Positions 15,551 through 21,650 of a DNA stretch of 21,650 bases are shown here, in pieces. The DNA is from an uncultured Alphaproteobacteria bacterium. Lineage in GTDB: Bacteria > Pseudomonadota > Alphaproteobacteria > CAAHEQ01 > UBA3637. The translations under genes and the position numbers were made by a program. Position 1 is the stretch's first letter. Each line of letters starts with the position of its first letter. A model generated the notes under the pieces. It was not told where the DNA came from and did no database searches. It was given only the letters and a program-made list of their open reading frames with translations. The stretch lies in the NCBI GenBank assembly GCA_944391545.1, contig CALXTZ010000009.1, positions 1-21,650 on the forward strand. The letters are read 5' to 3'.

Positions 15551-17164
15551 TTATCGTCGACACCGCGTAAATAAATCCAAATCAGCATCATAAACCGGAA
15601 CTGTTATCCCTGCCAAACCCAGCAAAGAATGGAAAATATAGTCGTGAGAAACACGGTTTTGCGTTTGTTTTTGCAAACACGCTCGATCCAGGTGTAATGC
15701 CTTTAACGAACTGTCCGGAATCCAAATAAAGAAAGGCACTTCTTTTTGCACATCGGGTGCCGTTTTAAACGGAAGCCCGTGCAGGTAATGCCCGCCTTCT
15801 CCCAAAGATTCGCCGTGATCGGACGTGAAGAATAAAACCGGATTGTATCGATCTTTCAAGGCATCCAATTTTTTGATTAGTTCTGCCAACGTGAAACTGG
15901 TATAATGAACCGTGTTGTCATAGGCGTTCACTATTTCTTCATAGCTGCACTTTTTCAAATCATTGTGCGTACACACCGGTGTATATTTTTCAAATTCTTT
16001 CGGATAGCGTTTGTAATACAAAGGCCCGTGACTGCCGCGTTGATGCAACACAAAAAAAGCATCCTTTCGAATAGCGGGAATCTCGTCTGCAAAAGCATCA
16101 ACCAACTTCATATCATAACAATCTCGCCCGGAACATGTGACACGTGCTTCAATTTTCCGGCACAGGCCTTTACAGGCCGATCCGTTTTCAATCCACGTTA
16201 CCTGATACCCGTTTTGATTTAACACGTCCAAAACGCTGTCAGTATATGAAGCCGCCCGTTCTTTAAATGTATGGCGTGTATAATGCAAAAAAACGCAAGG
16301 CACGGAAATCCGCGTCGTTGTCCAAGTTGAATGCGTCTTTTTGAAAACAATCATGTCCTTTTCAAACGGCCGTAAGTACGCATTTGTATCCCGATGGTAA
16401 CCGCTTAACGAAAAATTCGCATCCCGCGCCGTTTCCCCCATCACAAAAACAAACAAATTTTTCTTGCCGTCTTGTTCCCAATACCGAGTGACAATCGGAT
16501 TTTCATTGACCTGAACGACATCGATTTTTTCAATGTAAGCAATGTAAACAGCCGTTGCGATGGAATACACATAACTGCTGGGCAACAAAACATAACGCAA
16601 AGAAAAATGCTCCCGCATATAATTTTTCAAAGCTTCCCGATGAGATAAAGCCCCGCTGCCGATTAAACACAAGATACATGTGATTAAGGCGCCGCGCTTT
16701 ATACTTTCTCGAACAACGGGCGCATAAACAATTTTTGTTTTGATGATGAACAAAACAGGCACCAATCCCCAAATAACCACGTACCAAAATAATTTCCAAC
16801 TCAATAAATCGGCCGTTTCGCCTTTATCTGTGTCCAGCACGGCCAGTATCATGACTTTATCAATAATGATGTGATACGTCATAATAAAATAAAGTGAAAC
16901 AGCATTTCCCAAAAAAGTGACGCCGAGTAAAATTTTACCGACATAGGGGTATAAGATAATCGTATAAATTCCCCAAAAAGCCAAAAATGTCAACCCGGCA
17001 ACCATCCCGAAATGAGCCGGCGTCACGCCCGTTTCGTAAATTGACATAAAAAAGGGATAGTTATAAACAAGCGTACTGAACAATGCCGTCAAAGCACAAA
17101 AAGAAATTGATGACATTGAAAACCAATATTTTTGTTTCAAAAACCGAATAAAATGCCGATCCAT
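15551..17164 (-). CDS. eptA: lipid A phosphoethanolamine transferase, EptA/MCR-like
   Basis: 537 residues. Five N-terminal membrane helices (about 13-210) precede a periplasmic sulfatase-fold domain. Metal and catalytic signatures: GETARDANFSLSGY (E244), the nucleophile threonine in TTTRISVPC (T284 by alignment with the S-V-P-C block), HQRGSHGP (H379) and TSDHGESLGEGGHYLHG (D449, H450). Cysteine pairs C331/C335, C344/C349 and C398/C406 match the disulfides of this family. Members transfer phosphoethanolamine from phosphatidylethanolamine to lipid A or core sugars, lowering negative surface charge and sensitivity to cationic peptides. The ATG at 17164 follows GAGGGAG by 6 bases; an upstream ATG would overlap the promoter. 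It has its own promoter (17192-17219). Confidence 0.88.
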   Translation of the reverse strand: MDRHFIRFLKQKYWFSMSSISFCALTALFSTLVYNYPFFMSIYETGVTPAHFGMVAGLTFLAFWGIYTIILYPYVGKILLGVTFLGNAVSLYFIMTYHIIIDKVMILAVLDTDKGETADLLSWKLFWYVVIWGLVPVLFIIKTKIVYAPVVRESIKRGALITCILCLIGSGALSHREALKNYMREHFSLRYVLLPSSYVYSIATAVYIAYIEKIDVVQVNENPIVTRYWEQDGKKNLFVFVMGETARDANFSLSGYHRDTNAYLRPFEKDMIVFKKTHSTWTTTRISVPCVFLHYTRHTFKERAASYTDSVLDVLNQNGYQVTWIENGSACKGLCRKIEARVTCSGRDCYDMKLVDAFADEIPAIRKDAFFVLHQRGSHGPLYYKRYPKEFEKYTPVCTHNDLKKCSYEEIVNAYDNTVHYTSFTLAELIKKLDALKDRYNPVLFFTSDHGESLGEGGHYLHGLPFKTAPDVQKEVPFFIWIPDSSLKALHLDRACLQKQTQNRVSHDYIFHSLLGLAGITVPVYDADLDLFTRCRR

Positions 17165-17191
17165 TTCCGACTCCCTCATAAAATGGTAGTC

Positions 17192-17219
17192 AGTATACAA
17201 GAATAAAGATAAATAGCAA
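17192..17219 (-). promoter_or_regulatory. sigma70-like promoter of the EptA-like gene
   Basis: On the minus strand TTGCTA (17219-17214), 16 bases, TATACT (17197-17192), about 28 bases before the ATG at 17164. No two-component operator is recognisable. Confidence 0.65.
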
Positions 17220-17252
17220 GCTCTATTCACACAAAAAGTCTAAATAAACTGC

Positions 17253-17543
17253 TTATCGCATTCTTAAAATAAACTTGATTCGATTGATCTGGCTGACGGA
17301 CATTTCATAAACATATCCCAATCCCAAAACGACCTCTCCTTTTACGGGATTTTTCAACGTTTCAATATCATCGATGTCATCAAAAGTCGCCTGAATCTGC
17401 CACGTCTTTAATTGTTCCAAAACATCGTTGATGGTCCAATCCATTTCCGTTCTGCGGTTGAAAAACGGTTCGCTCATCGCTTTATAAAGCTTCTCCCGCT
17501 TTCCAATGACTGGATACAATCTTTGTGTGTTATCTTCCATCAT
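17253..17543 (-). CDS. small hypothetical protein, second gene of the XRE operon
   Basis: 96 residues, charged, no signal peptide or membrane segment, no family recognised. It contains an acidic central stretch (ATFDDIDDIETLKNP) followed by a likely strand-rich part (KGEVVLGLGYVYEM). The start overlaps the stop of the XRE gene (ATGA) and is preceded by a strong GGAGG site. Tight coupling to a small DNA-binding protein recalls toxin-antitoxin or autoregulated pairs, but nothing in the sequence shows a toxin fold. Confidence 0.6.
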   Translation of the reverse strand: MMEDNTQRLYPVIGKREKLYKAMSEPFFNRRTEMDWTINDVLEQLKTWQIQATFDDIDDIETLKNPVKGEVVLGLGYVYEMSVSQINRIKFILRMR

Positions 17544-17827
17544 GAACGTCCTCCTCGCCGATGAACGGCAATTGAAATCGGTTCTTTATAAAAACGCATT
17601 AATTTTAAAAAGCCCTCCAAATCATATCCTTTTTCTGACATAAACCGACCAATTTCCATACAATCGATTTCATTTACGCTTAATCCCGTTTGTTTGGACA
17701 CATCTTTTAACGACAAGCGCCGCCCGACGCGCAAGCGGTGCAAATCCATACCTGTTTTTTTGGATTCTTCCTCGTTAAAACAAGCTGCCGGCAGGACCAT
17801 GATTTCATTGATAAGGTTTTCAGACAT
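17540..17827 (-). CDS. XRE-family helix-turn-helix protein
   Basis: 95 residues from the ATG at 17827, which follows GGAAGGAAAG. Residues about 26-75 form a Cro/CI-type helix-turn-helix: LHRLRVGRRLSLKDVSKQTG, then LSVNEIDCMEIGRF. It is probably a DNA-binding regulator. There is no promoter between the terminator at 17851-17886 and this start, so expression seems to depend on read-through of the structured RNA upstream. The gene product downstream is unknown. Confidence 0.7.
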   Translation of the reverse strand: MSENLINEIMVLPAACFNEEESKKTGMDLHRLRVGRRLSLKDVSKQTGLSVNEIDCMEIGRFMSEKGYDLEGFLKLMRFYKEPISIAVHRRGGRS

Positions 17828-17850
17828 ATCGATCTTTCCTTCCATTCAGG

Positions 17851-17886
17851 TTAAACAAAACCCACCGAAACCGAATTTCAGGTGGG
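17851..17886 (-). terminator. intrinsic terminator at the 3' end of the structured RNA
   Basis: On the minus strand CCCACC-T-GAAA-TTCGG-TTTC-GGTGGG is followed by TTTTGTTT. The 5' arm (17886-17881) shares three bases with CATCCGCCC (17892-17884), which can instead pair with GGGCGGATG at 17949-17941. The terminator and that 9-bp helix therefore exclude each other. Confidence 0.7.
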
Positions 17887-18213
17887 CGGATGTTTACAAC
17901 CGAGCAAAGACCGGCGCAGCTTATTCAATATATTCACTGCCATCCGCCCGTAAAGGTCGGAAATAAGCCAAGGCTGTCATGCCTCAACCTTATTCTTTGC
18001 AAGGGTTGTAACGCCCATTGAATGGATTACTTGCCATCCACAAGGGGAGAATACTCTCCCGGCTTACGGCAGTCAAGGAAAAAAGGAAAAATGACTGCCT
18101 CGTGCAAATTCCGGCCAAGCACCGAAACGCTGTCAGAAAGACCGATCCTTCAAGATCGGCAGCATGACTTTCTCACAGAACCGAAGTGAAAGCGAACTTC
18201 GGCTACACATACC
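17851..18213 (-). ncRNA. ~360-base structured RNA of unknown family, possibly an attenuating leader
   Basis: A promoter (18219-18246) and an intrinsic terminator define a minus-strand transcript. The 5' and 3' ends can pair (GGTATGTGTAGCC near 18213-18201 with GGTTGTAAACATCC near 17900-17887). Other helices: CCGAAGT/ACTTCGG (18200-18181 region); a long stem containing AGAAAG/CTTTCT and CCGATC/GATCGG; GGCAGTC/GACTGCC (18070-18100); GGGAGA/TCTCCC (18048-18060); AATAAG/CTTATT enclosing AGGC/GCCT; and the perfect 9-bp GGGCGGATG/CATCCGCCC pair. No plausible reading frame is seen. I could not match it to RNase P, tmRNA, SRP, 6S or a known riboswitch. It lies directly before the XRE gene on the same strand, so it is either a free RNA or a long regulatory leader. 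Confidence 0.6.
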
Positions 18214-18218
18214 AGTTT

Positions 18219-18246
18219 AGTATACACTATTAAAATAATACTTCAA
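18219..18246 (-). promoter_or_regulatory. sigma70-like promoter of the structured RNA / XRE operon
   Basis: On the minus strand TTGAAG (18246-18241), 16 bases, TATACT (18224-18219). It lies in a very AT-rich stretch (18225-18290), which may act as an UP-like element. The start would be near 18213. Confidence 0.65.
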
Positions 18247-18340
18247 TAAATTTATAATAAATTATTAAAATTTTTCATGTTTTACTATCAAAAGACGATT
18301 TTTGGGTTGTTTTTACGCTCGATTCCCTTTCAACTTCTCA

Positions 18341-18369
18341 TTGATTTTGGATACAATTTCAGATATAAT
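18341..18369 (+). promoter_or_regulatory. sigma70-like promoter of the 110-residue hypothetical gene
   Basis: TTGATT (18341-18346), 17 bases, TATAAT (18364-18369), 28 bases before the ATG at 18398 with AAAGGAGA between. Confidence 0.7.
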
Positions 18370-18397
18370 ATAAAAATAAAACAAAGGAGAAATAATC

Positions 18398-18730
18398 ATG
18401 AATTCCAACTCGGTCATTAATGCTATTTTGCATGATGATGAAAAAGAAGCCTTAAAAAAAGATCTGGAGGAACTTGCGCGAAAAAAATCAAAAATGCCGG
18501 CATATCAATCGTTCGCGAAGTATTTTGATACAAAATACGCTTCATTTTTAGAACAAGATCCGAAAAAGACAAATTGGGAAGACTTCCAATCGAAGATGCT
18601 ACGTAAAGCAAAATACGCATTAGGTGTGACTGATAACGAAATTTATAAAACGTTATACGAGAATCACTCTCCTGAACAGGCGAAAGCTTTAGTTCAAGCA
18701 TATGCATCCCGTTTCAAAGGACGTGACTGA
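18398..18730 (+). CDS. small hypothetical cytosolic protein
   Basis: 110 residues, highly charged and lysine-rich, predicted mostly helical, with no signal peptide or membrane segment. The N-terminal half carries an amphipathic stretch (DDEKEALKKDLEELARKKSK). I do not recognise the family. It has a consensus promoter and a clear AAAGGAGA ribosome site, so it is probably expressed. Its stop is one base from the stop of the convergent esterase gene, with no terminator between them. Confidence 0.7.
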   Translation: MNSNSVINAILHDDEKEALKKDLEELARKKSKMPAYQSFAKYFDTKYASFLEQDPKKTNWEDFQSKMLRKAKYALGVTDNEIYKTLYENHSPEQAKALVQAYASRFKGRD

Positions 18731-18731
18731 C

Positions 18732-19715
18732 TTAATCCTCTTTAAACGTCTCTTTCAACACATCAATCATTTGAGCCACGGCGGCTTTGGCCGGGCATGT
18801 ATCGGCAACGCCGTCCAACATCATGAAATCATGGATTGTCCCTTTATAGCGTACGGCTATAACCGGAACGCCTGCCTGCATCAACCGATCGGCATAAGCT
18901 TCTCCCTCATCCCGCAAAACATCATTTTCATCCGTAATGACCAGCGCCGGCGGCAGACCTTGTAATTGTTCCAAAGTGGCACGAACGGGCGATGCGTAAA
19001 CATCTTTTCGTTTGGCTTTATCCGGCAGATAAGCATCCCAAAAGTATGCCATGGCTTTTTTCGTCAACCACGGACCGTCGGCAAAAGCTTGATAAGATGG
19101 TGAGTCCATTTCTCCGTCCGTCACAGGATACAGTAAAATTTGTCGCCGAATCGCCGGTTCTTTTCGTTCTTTGGCCATCATCGCCATCACGGCCGCCATG
19201 TTGCCACCTACCGAATCTCCAGCCACCACGATTTTATTCGGATCAAGCCGGTATTGCGCCGCATTTTCGGCTATATATGTCAAAGCGGCATAATCTTCTT
19301 CCAAAATATCGGGATACTGTCCTTGCGGAGACGCCGTGTAATTGACAAATAAAACGGCTATATCGGCTTCGATGCAAATTTGTCGCATCAACCGTTCATG
19401 AGTCCTTTTGTTCCCCATAACCCAACCGCCGCCGTGGTAATAAACAACGACCGGTAAAACGGTTTGATTTCCTTTGGGACGATAAAGACGCACATCAACA
19501 GAACCTTTCGCCCCCGTCGGTAGAACAATTTCCTGAATATCACAATCCAAAGACGGCGGTATGTCTTTTTGCGTTTGGGCATTCAACAAAACAGCACGAG
19601 CTTCCTCGTAACTCAACGTGTACAAAGGCGACGCTTTTTGCTTAGCAAGCTCATCTAAAAATAATTTTGTTCGAGCGGTTAAATGCGGGTGGGTAGAATC
19701 GGATTGTTTATACAT
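18732..19715 (-). CDS. alpha/beta-hydrolase esterase, hormone-sensitive-lipase family
   Basis: 327 residues with no signal peptide. The oxyanion-hole motif is YYHGGGW (about residues 93-99). The nucleophile elbow is VVAGDSVGGN with serine in GDSVG. The acid lies in TDENDVLRDEGE, and the histidine in GTIHDFM. This order is typical of HSL (group IV) carboxylesterases acting on short-chain esters. The start follows AAAGGAG; part of that site lies in a small hairpin (19725-19743). The gene follows the lectin-like gene on the same strand with 68 bases between, and no promoter is obvious, so it may be read from the phase-variable promoter upstream. Confidence 0.85.
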   Translation of the reverse strand: MYKQSDSTHPHLTARTKLFLDELAKQKASPLYTLSYEEARAVLLNAQTQKDIPPSLDCDIQEIVLPTGAKGSVDVRLYRPKGNQTVLPVVVYYHGGGWVMGNKRTHERLMRQICIEADIAVLFVNYTASPQGQYPDILEEDYAALTYIAENAAQYRLDPNKIVVAGDSVGGNMAAVMAMMAKERKEPAIRRQILLYPVTDGEMDSPSYQAFADGPWLTKKAMAYFWDAYLPDKAKRKDVYASPVRATLEQLQGLPPALVITDENDVLRDEGEAYADRLMQAGVPVIAVRYKGTIHDFMMLDGVADTCPAKAAVAQMIDVLKETFKED

Positions 19716-19724
19716 GTTTTTCTC

Positions 19725-19743
19725 CTTTACAAATTATGTAAAG
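19725..19743 (-). promoter_or_regulatory. hairpin partly covering the esterase ribosome site
   Basis: CTTTACA-TAATT-TGTAAAG is a perfect 7-bp stem on the minus strand. Its last bases are the first bases of the AAAGGAG ribosome site of the gene starting at 19715, so it could lower or tune translation. Confidence 0.4.
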
Positions 19744-19783
19744 CACCCGAACTCACGCGGCAATCTGTCCAAAAGAATAGTTC

Positions 19784-20182
19784 TTACCAACACAGGGCAT
19801 AGTAAGGGACAAGCGTACGATGGCCACTGGACACATTTGCTGTAGACAAATAGACACTAAACGCATGCGTAGGACTATAAGGAAGAGCTGACCAAGACCA
19901 GTTGTCTTGAGAAGTGGCTCCCACTAAATTCAAACACGCGGCCGTTCCGACATTACCATCCCATCGTTGTGTCTCATCTATATCACACATTTGCTCCATT
20001 GTGGCCAACGTACGGCCTTGGGCATCGCACCAAGCAAATGCCGTGTACCAGTTCATGTTAACATTGCTTTTGCAATAAACATGACCGTTCTTACCCGTTA
20101 TTTCCGTTCCACCGTCACATACCGCATACACCGATGAAACACATACAAAAAACAAACCCAAAATAAATACTATCTTCTTCAT
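19784..20182 (-). CDS. small secreted lectin-like domain protein
   Basis: 132 residues. A clear signal peptide (MKKIVFILGLFFVCVSSVYA, cut after A20) is followed by one domain with MNWYTAFAWCDAQG and a final ALCW. The same pattern (W..A..WC.AQG ... ALC-end) occurs in the last ~115 residues of the 1122-residue protein at 12102-15470, so the two are related. The arrangement recalls C-type-lectin-like folds, but this is by pattern only. The gene begins 10 bases after the stop of the prepilin-like gene at 20193-21299, with AAAGGAAAAG before its ATG, and is presumably co-transcribed from the G11 promoter. It may supply in trans the domain its partner lacks. Confidence 0.7.
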   Translation of the reverse strand: MKKIVFILGLFFVCVSSVYAVCDGGTEITGKNGHVYCKSNVNMNWYTAFAWCDAQGRTLATMEQMCDIDETQRWDGNVGTAACLNLVGATSQDNWSWSALPYSPTHAFSVYLSTANVSSGHRTLVPYYALCW

Positions 20183-20192
20183 TTCTTTTCCT

Positions 20193-21299
20193 TTATTCTA
20201 TAGGACAAACCATCGGAGAACTCGCTGTCACATCCAAGCACACACCGTACAACAAATCCACCCCCTCGGCTGACAACGTATCACACGCATCGCTCGACCA
20301 GTTCAATCGGCAATACTGATTGTCATCACACGGATGACGTACTTTAACCATTGGAATTACATTTTCATCATATTGACGGCACCTGTCACTAGAAAGCGTC
20401 ACACCCACGCATCGCCCATAAATGATGGAGGCACCTTCGGCTGGAATGGAACTGCCACAATCGGTATCCGACCACCGTAAAATGCAATATTGACCCGACG
20501 GGCAACTTTCATGTACAGCCAGGGATACTTTTCCATCCGTTTCATTAAATGTATACGCACAATCAGCATAATATCCGTTACCGGATGGCGGTTCATACGC
20601 ATACACGCAAAACCCTTGACCCGGAACACATGACGTGCCGTTAAAGTAATAATCCTCCGGACAATAACAAACACCGTTCCATTCTCCGTTCGCCGTCACA
20701 CAACAATATTCATCCGTGATGTCTTCAATTTCTTTGACGGTCGGACAAACTTTCTCTTCACATGTTCCGTTTTCCGCTAATTCATACCCGAAATCACAAA
20801 CACACCCTTGACTTAAATAACATGTCCCATGTTCAGGACACGTACAACCGATGTCCTTTCCATATGCAAAAACCATCGTGTTGTCCCCGTCTGAACACGA
20901 TGTGAATTCAACGTAATCTTGCGCTTCCTCCGACCAATCCAACAAAACAAACGAACTGTCCTGTGTCATTTGATGCACAATTTTACAAACCGAAGAACGA
21001 ACACCGTCGACCCTCACCAAATCCGTTCGTTTTCCCGATGCGGTTTCTTGCCTTTCCGTTTCGATGAACAGACTGCTTTCCGGTGTAAACAAAATCGGAT
21101 AAATTCCGACTGCCCTCTCTTGCTCTGATGCATCCATGTAGGCCAGCGACACATCCGACAAAATTCGGTTTGCCATCACTTTATTTCGGGCATAGGTAAA
21201 CCCAGCCAGAGCCGTTATCACCAAAACCGCGATAATCGCCAATACGGCCAGTTGTTCCAAAAGCGTGCGGCCGGTTTGGTGTTTTTGATGATGGTTCAT
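20193..21299 (-). CDS. prepilin-like cysteine-rich protein with duplicated C-terminal module
   Basis: 368 residues. A short basic leader ends in G10, then RTLLEQLAVLAIIAVLVITA, with glutamate at +5 as in type IV prepilins and one hydrophobic helix. A head domain (about 35-150) follows, then EGF-like cysteine pairs (CTCPEHGTCYLSQGCVCDFG), and two tandem copies of a ~55-residue module (C..QYC.L.WS...C....AEG....YG.C..VT.SS) at about 255-368. It lacks the lectin-like C-terminus of the 1122-residue relative; that domain is encoded by the next gene. The ATG at 21299 follows GAGGGAT. The promoter with the G11 spacer lies about 100 bases upstream. Confidence 0.75.
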   Translation of the reverse strand: MNHHQKHQTGRTLLEQLAVLAIIAVLVITALAGFTYARNKVMANRILSDVSLAYMDASEQERAVGIYPILFTPESSLFIETERQETASGKRTDLVRVDGVRSSVCKIVHQMTQDSSFVLLDWSEEAQDYVEFTSCSDGDNTMVFAYGKDIGCTCPEHGTCYLSQGCVCDFGYELAENGTCEEKVCPTVKEIEDITDEYCCVTANGEWNGVCYCPEDYYFNGTSCVPGQGFCVYAYEPPSGNGYYADCAYTFNETDGKVSLAVHESCPSGQYCILRWSDTDCGSSIPAEGASIIYGRCVGVTLSSDRCRQYDENVIPMVKVRHPCDDNQYCRLNWSSDACDTLSAEGVDLLYGVCLDVTASSPMVCPIE

Positions 21300-21396
21300 T
21301 GGATATCCCTCATTTTTAACATAACAATACGCGTTTATCTTCCTTTTGCTTCGGTGTTCAGTTGGATTCTTAACCTCTTTTTACTTTTTCATTTCA

Positions 21397-21425
21397 ATGA
21401 TACCCCCCCCCCCGGCATCTGTCAA
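21397..21425 (-). promoter_or_regulatory. promoter with G11 tract in the -35/-10 spacer
   Basis: On the minus strand a perfect TTGACA (21425-21420) is followed by GATGCC plus eleven Gs (21413-21403), exactly 17 bases, and then TATCAT (21402-21397). Gain or loss of single Gs would move the spacer away from the optimum and change promoter strength, as in known phase-variable promoters. The transcript would start near 21390 and include a ~90-base untranslated leader. Confidence 0.8.
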
Positions 21426-21528
21426 GAAAAATTTAAATAAAAAAGAAATTTTTCCATTTTTAAAAAACTCTATCCGCTTTACTTTGCCGAAAATCGAGTT
21501 AAATCAGATTGATTTCATTCAATAAAAA

Positions 21529-21650
21529 GGCGGGATTTATTCGCTTCGCTCACCCTGGCGGGCTGTCGCAGACGAAACTGCGACATTGCCTTGGCCCTTA
21601 TTCGGCGTTCTTTCGCCCGCCTGTGCCTGCGGCTGAACCCACTTTTTCGT
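21529..21650 (-). repeat. dispersed structured repeat, copy 3 (inverted, cut by the window end)
   Basis: Read on the minus strand this matches copies 1 and 2: ACGAAAAAGTG, GGTTC-GCCG, GGCAATGTCG, GACAGCCCG, CAGGGTGAG and GAATAAATCCC occur in the same order, with about 25 extra bases in the middle. It forms a perfect stem TGTCGCAG/CTGCGACA where copies 1-2 have an interrupted one. Together with the promoter at 21397-21425 it accounts for the gene-free end of the window (21300-21650). Confidence 0.75.

Noticed and set aside
17851..18213. RNase P RNA (rnpB)
   Set aside because: The length and paired ends fit, and GAGAAAGTC plus GACAGCCTTGGCTTA faintly recall its conserved blocks. However the P4 partners do not pair with each other as they must, and about 100 bases follow where P1 should close.
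1..21650. tRNA or rRNA genes, CRISPR array, insertion sequence
   Set aside because: I looked for cloverleaf TTCGA arms with CCA ends, regularly spaced short repeats and transposase motifs on both strands and saw none.

Overview
The window looks like a chromosomal segment of a host-associated Gram-negative bacterium, most likely an alphaproteobacterium of the gut type. The base composition is moderate, genes are tightly packed, and sigma70-like promoters (TTGNNN, 16-17 bases, TANNNT) are easy to see. There is a lipid-A phosphoethanolamine transferase homologue, ankyrin-repeat proteins, and very large cysteine-rich proteins with type IV prepilin-like N-termini. The taxon is an inference; no rRNA or other marker gene is present.

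Layout. (1) 1-1335: two direct copies of a ~150-base structured repeat bracket one AT-rich DUF3841-family gene. (2) 1336-2523: a small single-ankyrin-motif protein and a DUF421 membrane protein diverge from back-to-back promoters. (3) 2507-5917, minus strand: an overlapping operon of a GtrA-type flippase-like protein, an FAD-dependent amine-oxidase-fold oxidoreductase and a GT39-like membrane glycosyltransferase, probably for lipid-linked sugar decoration of the envelope. (4) 5973-7980, minus strand: an ankyrin-repeat protein overlapping an HNH endonuclease. (5) 8166-12081, plus strand: a kinase-like protein broken by a frameshift, a PHP-domain phosphoesterase and a divergent GH77 4-alpha-glucanotransferase. 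(6) 12102-15470: an 1122-residue prepilin-like, cysteine-repeat protein with a lectin-like C-terminus. (7) 15551-17164: EptA-like transferase. (8) 17253-18213: an XRE regulator and a small unknown protein downstream of a ~360-base highly structured RNA ending in a terminator. (9) 18398-19715: a small hypothetical gene converging on an HSL-family esterase. (10) 19784-21299: a second prepilin-like cysteine-rich protein with a small secreted lectin-like protein behind it. (11) the window ends in a third, inverted copy of the repeat.

The most striking signal is a pair of poly-G tracts controlling the two prepilin-like cysteine-rich loci in different ways. At 15419-15430, G12 lies in the leader-peptide coding region, and one base more or less gives a stop within two codons. 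At 21403-21413, G11 fills most of an exactly 17-base spacer between TTGACA and TATCAT. Both are classic designs for slipped-strand phase variation, one translational (on/off) and one transcriptional (graded). The two loci also share a lectin-like domain, fused in one and encoded separately in the other, which suggests a switchable family of surface or pseudopilus-tip adhesins. The second candidate for something new is the structured RNA at 17851-18213, whose 3' part can form either the terminator or a competing 9-bp helix just before the regulator gene.
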